Shown here: positions 7,764-17,147 of the stretch, in pieces | Numbering within the stretch: the stretch's first letter is position 1 | Layout: every line of letters starts with the position of its first letter | Source of the DNA: JAZRUF01 sp045636205 | GTDB lineage: Bacteria > Bacillota > Clostridia > Oscillospirales > JAAYXM01 | NCBI GenBank assembly: GCA_045636205.1 | Contig: JAZTXE010000005.1 | Location: 1 to 39,290, forward strand | DNA: 39,290 bases | Reading direction: 5' to 3' | Notes under the pieces: model-generated | Told to the model about the DNA's origin: nothing | The model's database searches: none | What the model saw: only the letters and a program-made list of their open reading frames with translations | Made by a program: the position numbers and the translations under genes

Positions 7764-9674
7764 ATGCAAAACACGTTTGTTCCGGCAGTAAAAAGCAAGA
7801 AAAAAAAGATTAAGCTGATTGTTTTTATTTTCCTTGCTTTAGCGGCAATAATTGCGTCAGCTTTATTCATGAAAAAGATATTTTCAAATGAAGATACTGA
7901 GCTTATTATCACTCCCTACTCAGTCGAGCGAGGTGATATAACCACTGTAATAAGCAGCACCGGCACAATAGAGCCTATTGAGCAGTACGATATTTCCTCA
8001 ATCGCACGTGGCGACGTAGTGGCAGATTACATAACCGTTGGTCAGCAGGTCAATGAAGGGGACTTATTATATGAGGTAGACTCCACCGAGGCTCAAAACG
8101 ATATTGAGAAAGCGCGTATTTCGCTTCAGAAACAGCAGCTCTCATATCAGCAGACGGTTGAAAGCATTGAGAATTTAACCGTCACTGCACCGATAAACGG
8201 TACAATAACAAATATGTACGTATCTAACGGCGATAATATCCAGACAAACGGAAAAATTTGCGACATCGTAAATTCAGTTACAATGTCCATAACCGTTCCC
8301 TTCCTCATCGAAGATGCGCAAAGTATCTCCAACGGTCAGACGGCTTACATAACTTTGGATACGACCGATGAAACGATTGCAGGTTCAGTAAAGAGAATAG
8401 CTACCGGCTCATATTCCACGTCCACCGGTGCCATTGTAGCGGATGTGGAAATAATCTTCCACAATCCGGGTGCGGTTAAAGACGGTGACGTGGCAACGGT
8501 TGTTGTAGGCAACTTCGCATGCAACCAAGCCGGAACAATAAAATACGGCGACCAAATAACTGTTGTTGCAAAAACCTCCGGCGAGGTCAGCAACCTGACA
8601 TTAGGCGCAGGTGATTCAGTAGAAGCAAAAGAGGTTATTTTAAAGCTCATAAACACCTCATCAAGTACCAATGCACGTTCAAGTGAGCTTTCAATTCGTG
8701 ATGCGGAATTGGCACTTGACAATAAAATAGAAGCTCTTGATGAATACATGATAACCTCCCCCATCACAGGAACGGTTATTGACAAGACTGCAAAGCTTGG
8801 AGATGCCCTTGACGGAAACAAAAGTACAATGGCTATAGTTGCGGATATGTCAAAGGTGACCTTTACGATGAGCATTGATGAGCTCGATATAAAAAACATA
8901 TCCGTAGGTCAAGAGGTGGTTGTAACCGCAGATGCACTTCCCGACCAAAGCTTTATCGGATACATAAGCAACGTAAGCATTATAGGAACAACCGGCAGCG
9001 GCGTTACAACCTATCCGGTTGATGTAATTATCGAGGAATACGAAGGATTGCTTCCCGGAATGAACGTAAATGCAGATATTATTTCGGAGCAAGCAACTGA
9101 TATATTGAAAATCCCGGTAAATACAGTTTCACGCGGTAATTTGGTTCTGGTAAGAGAAGAGTATGCCAAAAGCATCGGCGCAGTGAAAATGGAAATGCCA
9201 AAACGTGACAGGAAAAAGTCTGATAAAAAGAATGAGACCGACTCCCCGTCCGGCAAAGATAAATCAGGCGACATATCTGAACGTCCGTCGGGCGATATCC
9301 CTGAGTTTCCTTCAGGCGACATGCCAAAACGCACGGACGCGCTTAACACCGATGTTGTTCAAATTATAGAAATGCCGAATACTCCTGACGGATATGTGTG
9401 GATTCGCATAAGCATAGGAAAATCAAATGAGGATTACGTAGAGGTAACCTCCGTACTTACAGAGGGTGCCGAGGTATTTGTAATCACCGCAAAGTATGCA
9501 AAAGAAGATTCCTCAAGCACAGGAAAAGGCATGGCGACAATCGCAAATGCTCATTCTTCCGGCATGGGCAATATGCGTCCCGGCGGTATGGGTGGCATGG
9601 GCGGTATGCCTTCAGGTGGAATGCCCGGTGGCAGAATGCCCTCAGGCGGTATGTCCGGAGGCGGTATGAGATGA
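7764..9674 (+). CDS. MacA/HlyD-type efflux adaptor with duplicated lipoyl module and Gly/Met-rich tail
   Basis: Membrane-fusion (adaptor) subunit of an ABC exporter. The basic N-terminus precedes one membrane helix (about residues 14-33). Two adaptor-like units follow: the first runs from about 65 to 200 (IARGDVVADYITVGQQV, a helical hairpin, then TAPINGTITNMYVSNGD), and the second from about 255 to 410 (KTSGEVSNLTLGAGDSV, another helical stretch, then TSPITGTVIDKTAKLGD). A charged linker rich in Lys, Asp and PSGD repeats lies near 475-525, and the last about 45 residues are almost only Gly, Met, Pro and Ser. At 636 residues it is far longer than the usual 350-400. GGAGG precedes the ATG. The stop overlaps the ATPase start by 4 bases, so the three genes are translationally coupled. 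Confidence 0.9.
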   Translation: MQNTFVPAVKSKKKKIKLIVFIFLALAAIIASALFMKKIFSNEDTELIITPYSVERGDITTVISSTGTIEPIEQYDISSIARGDVVADYITVGQQVNEGDLLYEVDSTEAQNDIEKARISLQKQQLSYQQTVESIENLTVTAPINGTITNMYVSNGDNIQTNGKICDIVNSVTMSITVPFLIEDAQSISNGQTAYITLDTTDETIAGSVKRIATGSYSTSTGAIVADVEIIFHNPGAVKDGDVATVVVGNFACNQAGTIKYGDQITVVAKTSGEVSNLTLGAGDSVEAKEVILKLINTSSSTNARSSELSIRDAELALDNKIEALDEYMITSPITGTVIDKTAKLGDALDGNKSTMAIVADMSKVTFTMSIDELDIKNISVGQEVVVTADALPDQSFIGYISNVSIIGTTGSGVTTYPVDVIIEEYEGLLPGMNVNADIISEQATDILKIPVNTVSRGNLVLVREEYAKSIGAVKMEMPKRDRKKSDKKNETDSPSGKDKSGDISERPSGDIPEFPSGDMPKRTDALNTDVVQIIEMPNTPDGYVWIRISIGKSNEDYVEVTSVLTEGAEVFVITAKYAKEDSSSTGKGMATIANAHSSGMGNMRPGGMGGMGGMPSGGMPGGRMPSGGMSGGGMR

Positions 9675-10372
9675 TAGAATTCCGAGACATATATAAAATT
9701 TACAACGAAGGCGAAGGCGAAAATGAGGTTCGTGCAGTAGACGGTGTATCGTTTACCATAGAAAAAGGCGAATTTGTCGCAATAGTCGGAAAGTCTGGTT
9801 CAGGCAAGTCCACATGCATGAATATTATTGGTGCATTGGATGTTCCTACCTATGGCACATATTTATTAAATGGTGAAAATGTAGGTGAACTCTCAGACAA
9901 CCAGCTGGCGGAAATACGCAATAAAATGCTCGGCTTCATTTTCCAGCAGTATAATCTGATACCCAAATTAAACGTATTGGAAAATGTAGAGCTTCCGCTC
10001 ATATACTCAGGTCTCTCTGCAGATGAGAGAATACAGCGCGCATTGGAATCTCTTGATCGCGTTGGACTCAAAGACCGTGCGCACCATATGCCGAGTCAGC
10101 TCTCAGGAGGTCAGCAGCAGCGCGTTTCAATCGCACGTGCACTTGCTGGCAATCCATCCGTAATCCTTGCAGACGAACCCACCGGAGCTTTAGATTCCAA
10201 GACCGGGCGTGATGTACTAAACTTCTTAAAAGAACTGAATAATCAAGGTAACACGATTGTTCTTATAACGCATGATAACGGCATAGCCTCGGAAGCCAAA
10301 CGAATTATTCGCATTCAGGACGGAAAGGTCGTCTATGACGGGCCTGCTGAGCAGGCGGGGTTACTCACATGA
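9671..10372 (+). CDS. MacB-type ABC transporter ATPase subunit
   Basis: Energises the exporter formed with the flanking adaptor and permease. The 233 residues match the LolD/MacB/FtsE-type ATPase class. Walker A is GKSGSGKST near residue 40, the Q-loop is FQQYNLIPKLNVLENVELPL, the signature is LSGGQQQRVSIARAL, Walker B is VILADEPTGALD, and the switch histidine is in ITHD. Length is typical. It overlaps the genes on both sides by 4 bases (ATGA), so the subunits are likely made in fixed ratio. The cargo could be a peptide, an antibiotic or a lipid-like compound; the sequence does not say which. Confidence 0.95.
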   Translation: MIEFRDIYKIYNEGEGENEVRAVDGVSFTIEKGEFVAIVGKSGSGKSTCMNIIGALDVPTYGTYLLNGENVGELSDNQLAEIRNKMLGFIFQQYNLIPKLNVLENVELPLIYSGLSADERIQRALESLDRVGLKDRAHHMPSQLSGGQQQRVSIARALAGNPSVILADEPTGALDSKTGRDVLNFLKELNNQGNTIVLITHDNGIASEAKRIIRIQDGKVVYDGPAEQAGLLT

Positions 10373-11544
10373 AATTCACTCAGGCATTCCGCCTTGCTTT
10401 AAAGAGCATGTCCGCGAGCAAAATGCGAGCATTCCTTACAATGCTCGGCATAATAATAGGTGTTGCTGCGGTTATTATGCTTACAAGCATCGTTGGCGGT
10501 TTCTCAAATACCATGACCGACTCTTTTGAGTCACTTGGAACAAATCTTATAACTGTCAACCTTCGCGGGCGTGCAGGTAACATCCCGATAGATCCTGACG
10601 ATGTTTTTGATTTTTGTGCAGAAAACAAAGAACTGATAAGCTATGTTTCACCATCTGTAACAGCGAACGTTCTTGCAAAATACGGCTCAACCAATCTTTC
10701 AACAACCGCATACGGTGTAAGCGAAGATTATCAGCAGATTAAAAGCTATGAACTTTCAAGTGGCAGATTTATAAGCTATATGGACACCGTATCCAGAAGC
10801 AAGGTATGCGTTATAGGTTCATATATTGCCAACGAACTGTTTGCAGGAACATCACCATTAGGTAAAGATATAAAGGTAAACGGTGAAGGTCATACGATAG
10901 TAGGTGTTCTTTCCGAACAGCAAGGCAGTTCACAAGGCTCCGGGGATGACATGATAATAATTCCCTACACCTCTGCCACCCGTCTTACGCGCAACGGAAT
11001 AGTCACAAGCTACTCAATAAACGCACGTGATAAAAGCAACGTAGCTGCTACGTTATCTGCCATCGAAGACTATCTGTTTTCCGTATTTGAGGATGAGGAT
11101 GTCTATTCAGTGTTCAGCATGGACGAGGCTCTTGATAAAATCAATGAACTTACCGGTATGCTCACATTGGTGCTTGTAGGTATCGCCGCTATTTCCTTGC
11201 TCGTCGGCGGCATTGGCATTATGAACATTATGCTTGTATCCGTAACCGAGCGCACGCGCGAAATAGGTATACGCAAGGCACTCGGAGGCAAGCGCCGTGA
11301 TATTCTGCTGCAGTTTATAATAGAAGCTGCCACTACAAGCGGACTCGGCGGTGTTATGGGAATAGTCTTCGGCTGCGTATGCGCGTTCTTTTTAGCAAAG
11401 CTGATAGGTATAAGCGCGGCCTTCTCCGTAGGGTCAATCAGCATAGCATTTTCGGTATCCGTAATTATCGGAATAACATTTGGTTACTTCCCTGCAGCAA
11501 AAGCAGCAAAGCTTAATCCAATCGAAGCCCTGCGCTACGACTGA
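10369..11544 (+). CDS. MacB-type ABC transporter permease (FtsX-like)
   Basis: Membrane subunit of the exporter, 391 residues. It shows the MacB layout: an N-terminal helix after FRLALKSMSASKMRAFLTML, a large extracytoplasmic domain (about 45-260), then three helices carrying the FtsX core (LLVGGIGIMNIMLVSVTERTREIGIRKALG), and the C-terminal FPAAKAAKLNPIEALRYD, a hallmark of this family. In Gram-negatives MacB is fused to its ATPase; here, as in other Firmicutes, they are separate genes. The start ATG overlaps the ATPase stop. A gap of 42 bases without a visible terminator leads to the SLH gene, so read-through is likely. Confidence 0.95.
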   Translation: MKFTQAFRLALKSMSASKMRAFLTMLGIIIGVAAVIMLTSIVGGFSNTMTDSFESLGTNLITVNLRGRAGNIPIDPDDVFDFCAENKELISYVSPSVTANVLAKYGSTNLSTTAYGVSEDYQQIKSYELSSGRFISYMDTVSRSKVCVIGSYIANELFAGTSPLGKDIKVNGEGHTIVGVLSEQQGSSQGSGDDMIIIPYTSATRLTRNGIVTSYSINARDKSNVAATLSAIEDYLFSVFEDEDVYSVFSMDEALDKINELTGMLTLVLVGIAAISLLVGGIGIMNIMLVSVTERTREIGIRKALGGKRRDILLQFIIEAATTSGLGGVMGIVFGCVCAFFLAKLIGISAAFSVGSISIAFSVSVIIGITFGYFPAAKAAKLNPIEALRYD

Positions 11545-11586
11545 TAATTTTCTACCGATAACATATAAAGAAAGGGTTGATTTACA

Positions 11587-13479
11587 ATGAAAAAAAGAAT
11601 TATTTCATTTTTTCTTACAGCCGCAATGATGCTCTCAATTATGCCAACTTCATCGGCTGCAATTGCACCTGACAGTGATGAAATTTTTAAAATCCTCAAT
11701 GTTTTAGGTTGGATGACACCTAATGCACAGGGGAATTTCTACGGTTCGACTGATGTAACACGTGCGGCACTTGCAAAAATAATCATTACAAGCTCTTCCA
11801 CATATCGCGCAACGATTTCCACTACTCAAAAAACCTCTCCATTCAAGGATGTTAAATACACTTTTTGGGGCGCTCCGTACATAAGTGCAGTCGCCCAAGC
11901 CGGACTCATGTACGGCTATTCGGACGGTAGTTTCCGCCCAAACAAAGGAGTTCTCTACGAAGAAGCTGTGACCGCGATTCTCCGCGTTCTGGGATATAGC
12001 GACAGCGACTATATTGGAAGCTATCCGACCGGTCAGCTTGCATTTGCAAATGATTTGGAGCTTACTGATGGAATAAGCGCAACCCGCGGACAAATAATCT
12101 CACGTTATGATATGTCACGCCTTTTGTATAACGCACTGTCTGTTACCGGAAAAACAAGTAACGGCAAAATTTACGCAGAGACCTTAGGTTACAGTCGCGC
12201 AACTGAAATGCTGAGACTTAATGATTTTGTCAAGGACACGGTAAACGGACCTGTCACCTACTTAAATACCTCAATCGAAAGCCTTACCGGTCTTTCAAAC
12301 CCGACTGTATATATAAACGGCAGCAACAGCTCTTTAAGCGCAATCAAGGCATACGATGTTATTTATTACAGTAAGCAGAGTAATACGATTTGGGTATACA
12401 CAGAAAAGGCTACAGGCATACTTGAAGCAATTACACCGAACAAAGAATACCCATCTTCCGTAACAATCGGCGGCAAGACATATTCCCTTGATTACTCAAA
12501 ATCAAGAACTGCATTCGGGTTAGACGGCTTGGAAACCGGAACTTTAGTAACCGCGCTTCTGGACAAGGACGGCAAAATTTACGATGCATATGAAGCAGAT
12601 AAGCTCTACTCGACACAATTAGGTATTGTGACTAATGCAGACACCAAGCAAGTAACCCTAAGCGGCGGAGTGATAGAAACACGCTATTATATTACTGTTC
12701 TTCTGATAAACGGAAACACGGTGGAAATTGAGCGCGATACAAACTCATCTTCAATGCTCGGAAAGGCGGTTGAAATAAACTATCGCGACGGCAGTGTTAA
12801 AACACACAGTTATTCGTCCTCGTCTCCCCTCTCCTCCATATCCGGTACAATTAATTCCGAGACACTCCTTTGGGGCACCAAAACCATACTTTCAAAGGAT
12901 ATAAAGATACTAGAGATTGACGAATACGGAAACTATACGACACTATCGTTAAACCGACTCAACGGTGTATACCTTAAAGGCTCACAAGTTGCTCTGTATT
13001 CCAAGAACTCAGCCGGAGCGATTGACGGGCTTATCCTTAAAAACGTATGCGGAGACACCGCCCAATTCGGTCACGTTACGTCCTCAAGTGTTGTAAGCAG
13101 CGGTGGCATGCCGGTAGGTATAAATTACAAGTACACGCTCACAACCGGTTCAGGCTCAGGCACGATAGCCGAGATGCTTGCAAGCGCAGATAACGGTCCC
13201 GCCGCATTCTATTTCAAAAACGGGCAGTTACAGGAAATACGGAATTTAACACGTGTATCAGAGAAGATTAATACGTTAAATTATTCATACCTCGAAACAT
13301 CTTCCGGGGTTAAACATCGAATCTCCCCCTCCGTTATCGTTTATAAAGTTGTTTCAGGAACTCGGACTCAAACCACCATTGATGAAGCGGTATCAGGAAA
13401 CTGGAATTTGGCAGCATACTATGACGAAGTTCAAGCTGACGGTGGCATGATACGAATGATTTACATTGAGGCGAAATAA
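11587..13479 (+). CDS. Secreted SLH-domain surface protein of unknown function
   Basis: Exported protein of 630 residues. Residues 1-25 are a signal peptide (MKKRIISFFLTAAMMLSIMP, cut near SSAA). Three SLH-like repeats cover about 30-210. The clearest is the middle one, FKDVKYTFWGAPYISAV followed by GLMYGYSDGSFRPN; the first and third are weaker (STDVTRAALAKII and RYDMSRLLYNALS). The remaining 420 residues are rich in Ser, Thr, Tyr, Gly and short beta-strand-like segments, with no catalytic motif that I recognise. SLH repeats bind secondary wall polymers, so it is probably part of the surface layer. AAAGGG lies just before the ATG. It follows the exporter permease by 42 bases and ends at a strong terminator; a link to the exporter is possible but unproven. 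Confidence 0.85.
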   Translation: MKKRIISFFLTAAMMLSIMPTSSAAIAPDSDEIFKILNVLGWMTPNAQGNFYGSTDVTRAALAKIIITSSSTYRATISTTQKTSPFKDVKYTFWGAPYISAVAQAGLMYGYSDGSFRPNKGVLYEEAVTAILRVLGYSDSDYIGSYPTGQLAFANDLELTDGISATRGQIISRYDMSRLLYNALSVTGKTSNGKIYAETLGYSRATEMLRLNDFVKDTVNGPVTYLNTSIESLTGLSNPTVYINGSNSSLSAIKAYDVIYYSKQSNTIWVYTEKATGILEAITPNKEYPSSVTIGGKTYSLDYSKSRTAFGLDGLETGTLVTALLDKDGKIYDAYEADKLYSTQLGIVTNADTKQVTLSGGVIETRYYITVLLINGNTVEIERDTNSSSMLGKAVEINYRDGSVKTHSYSSSSPLSSISGTINSETLLWGTKTILSKDIKILEIDEYGNYTTLSLNRLNGVYLKGSQVALYSKNSAGAIDGLILKNVCGDTAQFGHVTSSSVVSSGGMPVGINYKYTLTTGSGSGTIAEMLASADNGPAAFYFKNGQLQEIRNLTRVSEKINTLNYSYLETSSGVKHRISPSVIVYKVVSGTRTQTTIDEAVSGNWNLAAYYDEVQADGGMIRMIYIEAK

Positions 13480-13487
13480 AACATACT

Positions 13488-13531
13488 AAAAAATGACCTG
13501 CACGGATTATTTCCGCACAGGTCATTTTTTT
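13488..13531 (+). terminator. Strong terminator after the SLH protein gene
   Basis: AAAAATGACCTG pairs with CAGGTCATTTTT around an inner GGA/TCC pairing, followed by a run of seven T. The A-run on the other side lets it also act against minus-strand transcripts from rpoC. Confidence 0.9.
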
Positions 13532-13538
13532 AACGAAA

Positions 13539-13570
13539 GATGCCGAGACCTATATTGCGGTCCCGGCATC
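13539..13570 (-). terminator. Hairpin at the end of rpoC
   Basis: GATGCCG-GACC pairs with GGTC-CGGCATC with a single mismatch, just after the rpoC stop. The minus-strand T-run is short (TTTCGTT), so it probably works together with the neighbouring hairpin at 13488-13531. Confidence 0.65.
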
Positions 13571-13578
13571 TTTATTAA

Positions 13579-16500
13579 TTATTCAGCTATTACGTCGGCT
13601 TCAGAAACCGGTGATACGGTTTCTTCGTAGTCACGATAACGCTCCATTCCCGAGCCTGCCGGGATGAGCTTACCAATGATTACATTTTCCTTCAAGCCGA
13701 GCAACGGGTCAATTTTGCCCTTAATCGCCGCATCAGTGAGGACACGTGTGGTCTCCTGGAATGATGCTGCAGACAAGAATGAATCCGTCGCAAGAGATGC
13801 CTTGGTAATACCGAGGAGAATCGGAATATGTGTTGCTTCGCGCAGGTTCTCCTCGCCTGCTTCGATACGTGCTTTGATCTTGTCATTAGCTTCTTCAAAC
13901 TCAAAGACATCAATCATTGCACCGGTGAGAAGGTCAGTATCACCCGGATCATCGACACGCAGTTTACGCATCATCTGACGTACAATAACCTCGATATGGC
14001 GGTCATTGATATCAACACCCTGCTGACGGTAAACACGCTGAACTTCCTGAATCAGGTAGTTCTGAACCGCAGAGACACCACGAATACGCAGTACGTCATG
14101 CGGGTTGAGTGCACCTTCGGTCAACTCGCTGCCCGCTTCAACCAAATCGCCCTCGCGTACTTTGAGTACAGCGCCGAACGGAATCGGATAATTGCGAACA
14201 TCGCCTTCTTTTTCATTGGTAACAATAACGGTACGCGGTGCATTCTTCTTAATTTCATCAAAGCTTACTACACCGGAGATTTCGCTGAGTATAGCAACCT
14301 TCTTCGGCTTTCTGCCCTCGAAGAGTTCTTCAACACGCGGCAGACCCTGAGTAATATCGCCACCTGCGACACCGCCCGTATGGAAGGTACGCATGGTAAG
14401 CTGTGTACCCGGCTCACCAATTGACTGAGCTGCAATAATACCTACAGATTCACCGATATTTACCGGGTCGCTGGTTGCGAGGTTTGCGCCGTAGCAGTGT
14501 GAACATACGCCGTAGCGTGAACGGCACTTGAGAACGCTTCTGATTTTTGCACGTGTAATGCCCGCAGCAAGAATACGCTTAACGTCTGCATCCTCCATCA
14601 TGCGGTCAGTATCCATTACAAGGTTGCCGTCAGCATCGTAAAGCGGCTCTGCAAGATAGCGACCGTTCAAGCGATCGCTAAACGGCTCGATGGTCTGGTT
14701 ACCGTCTTTAATCTCGTATACTTCAATACCGTCGTGCGTTCCGCAGTCAATATCACGGATGATGACATCCTGTGAAACGTCAACCAGTCGGCGTGTAAGG
14801 TAACCCGAGTCTGCAGTACGCAGCGCGGTATCAGCAAGACCTTTACGCGCACCACGAGAAGAAATAAAGTACTCAAGTACAGACAGACCTTCACGGAAGT
14901 TAGCCTTAATCGGGATTTCGATGGTCTTACCGGAGGTGTTTGCCATAAGACCGCGCATACCTGCGAGCTGTCGAATCTGGTTCATGGGACCACGAGCACC
15001 GGAATGCGCCATCATGAATATCGGATTGTACTTGTCAAGAGCTTTCTCAAGAGCATTGGTAACGTCCTTTGTGGTCTTGGTCCACTCTTCAACAACTAAG
15101 CGGTAACGCTCGTCATCGGTAATAAATCCGCGTTTGAACTGCTTTTCAATATCAGTAATGCGCTTCTCAGTAGCTGAAATGTACTCATACTTTTCCTTCG
15201 GAATAACCATGTCGGAAACCGAGATGGTTATAGCGCCCTGAGTGGAGTACTTAAAGCCGAGAGCTTTGAGCTTATCAAGAAGCTCAGCGGTTCTTGTAAA
15301 GCCGTGCTTGCTGATTGACTTTTCAATAATTTTTCCGAGTTCCTTCTTTGTAACAAGGAAGGAAACCTCAAGGTCAAATGCATGTTCAGGATCATTGCGG
15401 TCAACAAATCCCAAATCCTGCGGAATCGGCTCATTGAATATGAGACGCCCTGCAGTACAGTTTATGATTCCTGACTTCATAACGCCGTCAATCTCACGTG
15501 TGACACGCATTTTTATCGGAGAATGGATTCCGATAATCTTATCATCAAGAGCGAGGAGAACCTCGTCGTAATCGCGGAATACCTTTCCGCTTCCTGCCTC
15601 TTCACGCTCAATGGTCAGGTAGTATGAACCCAGAACCATGTCCTGAGACGGAACAGTTACCGGATGACCGTCCTGCGGTTTGAGCAGGTTGTTAGCCGAG
15701 AGCATGAGGAATCGTGCCTCAGCCTGTGCCTCGGCAGAGAGCGGTACGTGAACCGCCATCTGGTCGCCGTCAAAGTCAGCGTTATATGCAGTACATACCA
15801 GCGGATGAAGCTTTAAAGCTCTGCCTTCTACCAGTACAGGTTCAAACGCCTGAATACCAAGGCGGTGAAGCGTCGGAGCACGGTTTAAGAGAACCGGATG
15901 CTCTTTAATAACGGTTTCCAAAGCATCCCAAACCTCAGGCTTCTGGCGCTCAACCATTTTCTTCGCGCTCTTTATATTATTAGCGTGGTTGGATTCAACC
16001 AACTTTTTCATTACAAAGGGTTTGAAGAGCTCAATCGCCATTTCCTTAGGCAGACCGCACTGATAAATCTTAAGTTCAGGGCCGACAACGATAACTGAAC
16101 GTCCGGAATAGTCAACACGCTTACCCAAGAGGTTCTGACGGAAACGCCCCTGCTTACCCTTAAGCAAATCAGAAAGCGACTTAAGTGCACGGTTGTTAGG
16201 ACCGGTCACCGGACGGCCACGACGACCGTTATCGATAAGTGCATCAACCGCTCCCTGAAGCATACGCTTTTCATTGCGTACAATAATATCAGGTGCATTG
16301 AGCGCCAACAGACGTTTAAGGCGGTTGTTACGGTTTATAACGCGGCGATAGAGGTCGTTGAGGTCACTTGTTGCGAAACGTCCGCCGTCAAGCTGAACCA
16401 TAGGACGCAGTTCAGGCGGGATAACCGGAACCTGAGTCATAATCATCCACTCAGGGCGGTTTCCGGATGCACGGAAGGACTCAACTACTTCCAAACGCTT

Positions 16501-17118
16501 GATAATGCGCAGTTTCTTCTGACCCGATGCATCGCGCAGCTCGTTGCGGAGCTCTTCACTCAGCTTATCAAGGTCTAACTCTTTAAGAAGTTCGTATATC
16601 GCTTCTGCACCCATGCCTGCGCGGAAATCGTCCTCGTACTTAAGAACCTGATCGCGGTATTCTTTCTCGGTCAAAATCTGCTTTTTGGTAAGCGGAGTAT
16701 TGCCCGGATCGATTACGATATAGGATGCAAAATACAAAACTTTTTCAAGCATTCTCGGCGACATATCGAGTATCAGGCCCATACGCGAAGGAATGCCCTT
16801 GAAATACCAGATATGAGATACCGGAGTTGCAAGGGTTATATGTCCCATGCGCTCACGGCGAACTTTCGCTTTGGTTACTTCAACACCGCAGCGGTCGCAC
16901 ACTTTGCCCTTATAGCGAATCTTCTTATACTTTCCGCAATGGCATTCCCAGTCCTTCATCGGGCCAAAGATGCGCTCACAGAAAAGTCCGTCCTTTTCCG
17001 GCTTTAATGTGCGGTAGTTAATAGTCTCCGGCTTGAGAACTTCGCCGTGTGACCATTCAAGAATCATATCCGGCGATGCCAAACCGATTTTTATTGCTTC
17101 AAAGGTCGTATAACTCAT
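13579..17118 (-). CDS. rpoC: RNA polymerase subunit beta'
   Basis: Catalytic subunit of RNA polymerase, 1179 residues, close to the Firmicutes norm. The N-terminal zinc site (CHCG then CDRCG) is present near residues 60-80. The magnesium-binding triad NADFDGD is at 446-452, the bridge-helix/trigger-loop region carries SIGEPGTQLTMRTFHTGG, and the second zinc site reads CGTHDG then CRSRYGVCSHCYG. The start is supported by AAGGAAAGGG. It lies 29 bases after rpoB and is co-transcribed with it. In most Firmicutes the next genes would be ribosomal (an L7Ae-like gene, rpsL, rpsG, fusA); here the transcript ends and the neighbour is a convergent SLH gene. Confidence 0.98.
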   Translation of the reverse strand: MSYTTFEAIKIGLASPDMILEWSHGEVLKPETINYRTLKPEKDGLFCERIFGPMKDWECHCGKYKKIRYKGKVCDRCGVEVTKAKVRRERMGHITLATPVSHIWYFKGIPSRMGLILDMSPRMLEKVLYFASYIVIDPGNTPLTKKQILTEKEYRDQVLKYEDDFRAGMGAEAIYELLKELDLDKLSEELRNELRDASGQKKLRIIKRLEVVESFRASGNRPEWMIMTQVPVIPPELRPMVQLDGGRFATSDLNDLYRRVINRNNRLKRLLALNAPDIIVRNEKRMLQGAVDALIDNGRRGRPVTGPNNRALKSLSDLLKGKQGRFRQNLLGKRVDYSGRSVIVVGPELKIYQCGLPKEMAIELFKPFVMKKLVESNHANNIKSAKKMVERQKPEVWDALETVIKEHPVLLNRAPTLHRLGIQAFEPVLVEGRALKLHPLVCTAYNADFDGDQMAVHVPLSAEAQAEARFLMLSANNLLKPQDGHPVTVPSQDMVLGSYYLTIEREEAGSGKVFRDYDEVLLALDDKIIGIHSPIKMRVTREIDGVMKSGIINCTAGRLIFNEPIPQDLGFVDRNDPEHAFDLEVSFLVTKKELGKIIEKSISKHGFTRTAELLDKLKALGFKYSTQGAITISVSDMVIPKEKYEYISATEKRITDIEKQFKRGFITDDERYRLVVEEWTKTTKDVTNALEKALDKYNPIFMMAHSGARGPMNQIRQLAGMRGLMANTSGKTIEIPIKANFREGLSVLEYFISSRGARKGLADTALRTADSGYLTRRLVDVSQDVIIRDIDCGTHDGIEVYEIKDGNQTIEPFSDRLNGRYLAEPLYDADGNLVMDTDRMMEDADVKRILAAGITRAKIRSVLKCRSRYGVCSHCYGANLATSDPVNIGESVGIIAAQSIGEPGTQLTMRTFHTGGVAGGDITQGLPRVEELFEGRKPKKVAILSEISGVVSFDEIKKNAPRTVIVTNEKEGDVRNYPIPFGAVLKVREGDLVEAGSELTEGALNPHDVLRIRGVSAVQNYLIQEVQRVYRQQGVDINDRHIEVIVRQMMRKLRVDDPGDTDLLTGAMIDVFEFEEANDKIKARIEAGEENLREATHIPILLGITKASLATDSFLSAASFQETTRVLTDAAIKGKIDPLLGLKENVIIGKLIPAGSGMERYRDYEETVSPVSEADVIAE

Positions 17119-17147
17119 AAAAATCTGCCCTTTCCTTCCATTTCAGT

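Noticed and set aside
8345..8899. Minus-strand frame of 184 codons inside the efflux adaptor
   Set aside because: It is fully inside a coding region with clear lipoyl motifs and operon overlaps; no independent evidence.
13828..14424. Plus-strand frame of 198 codons opposite rpoC
   Set aside because: Shadow of a universally conserved gene.
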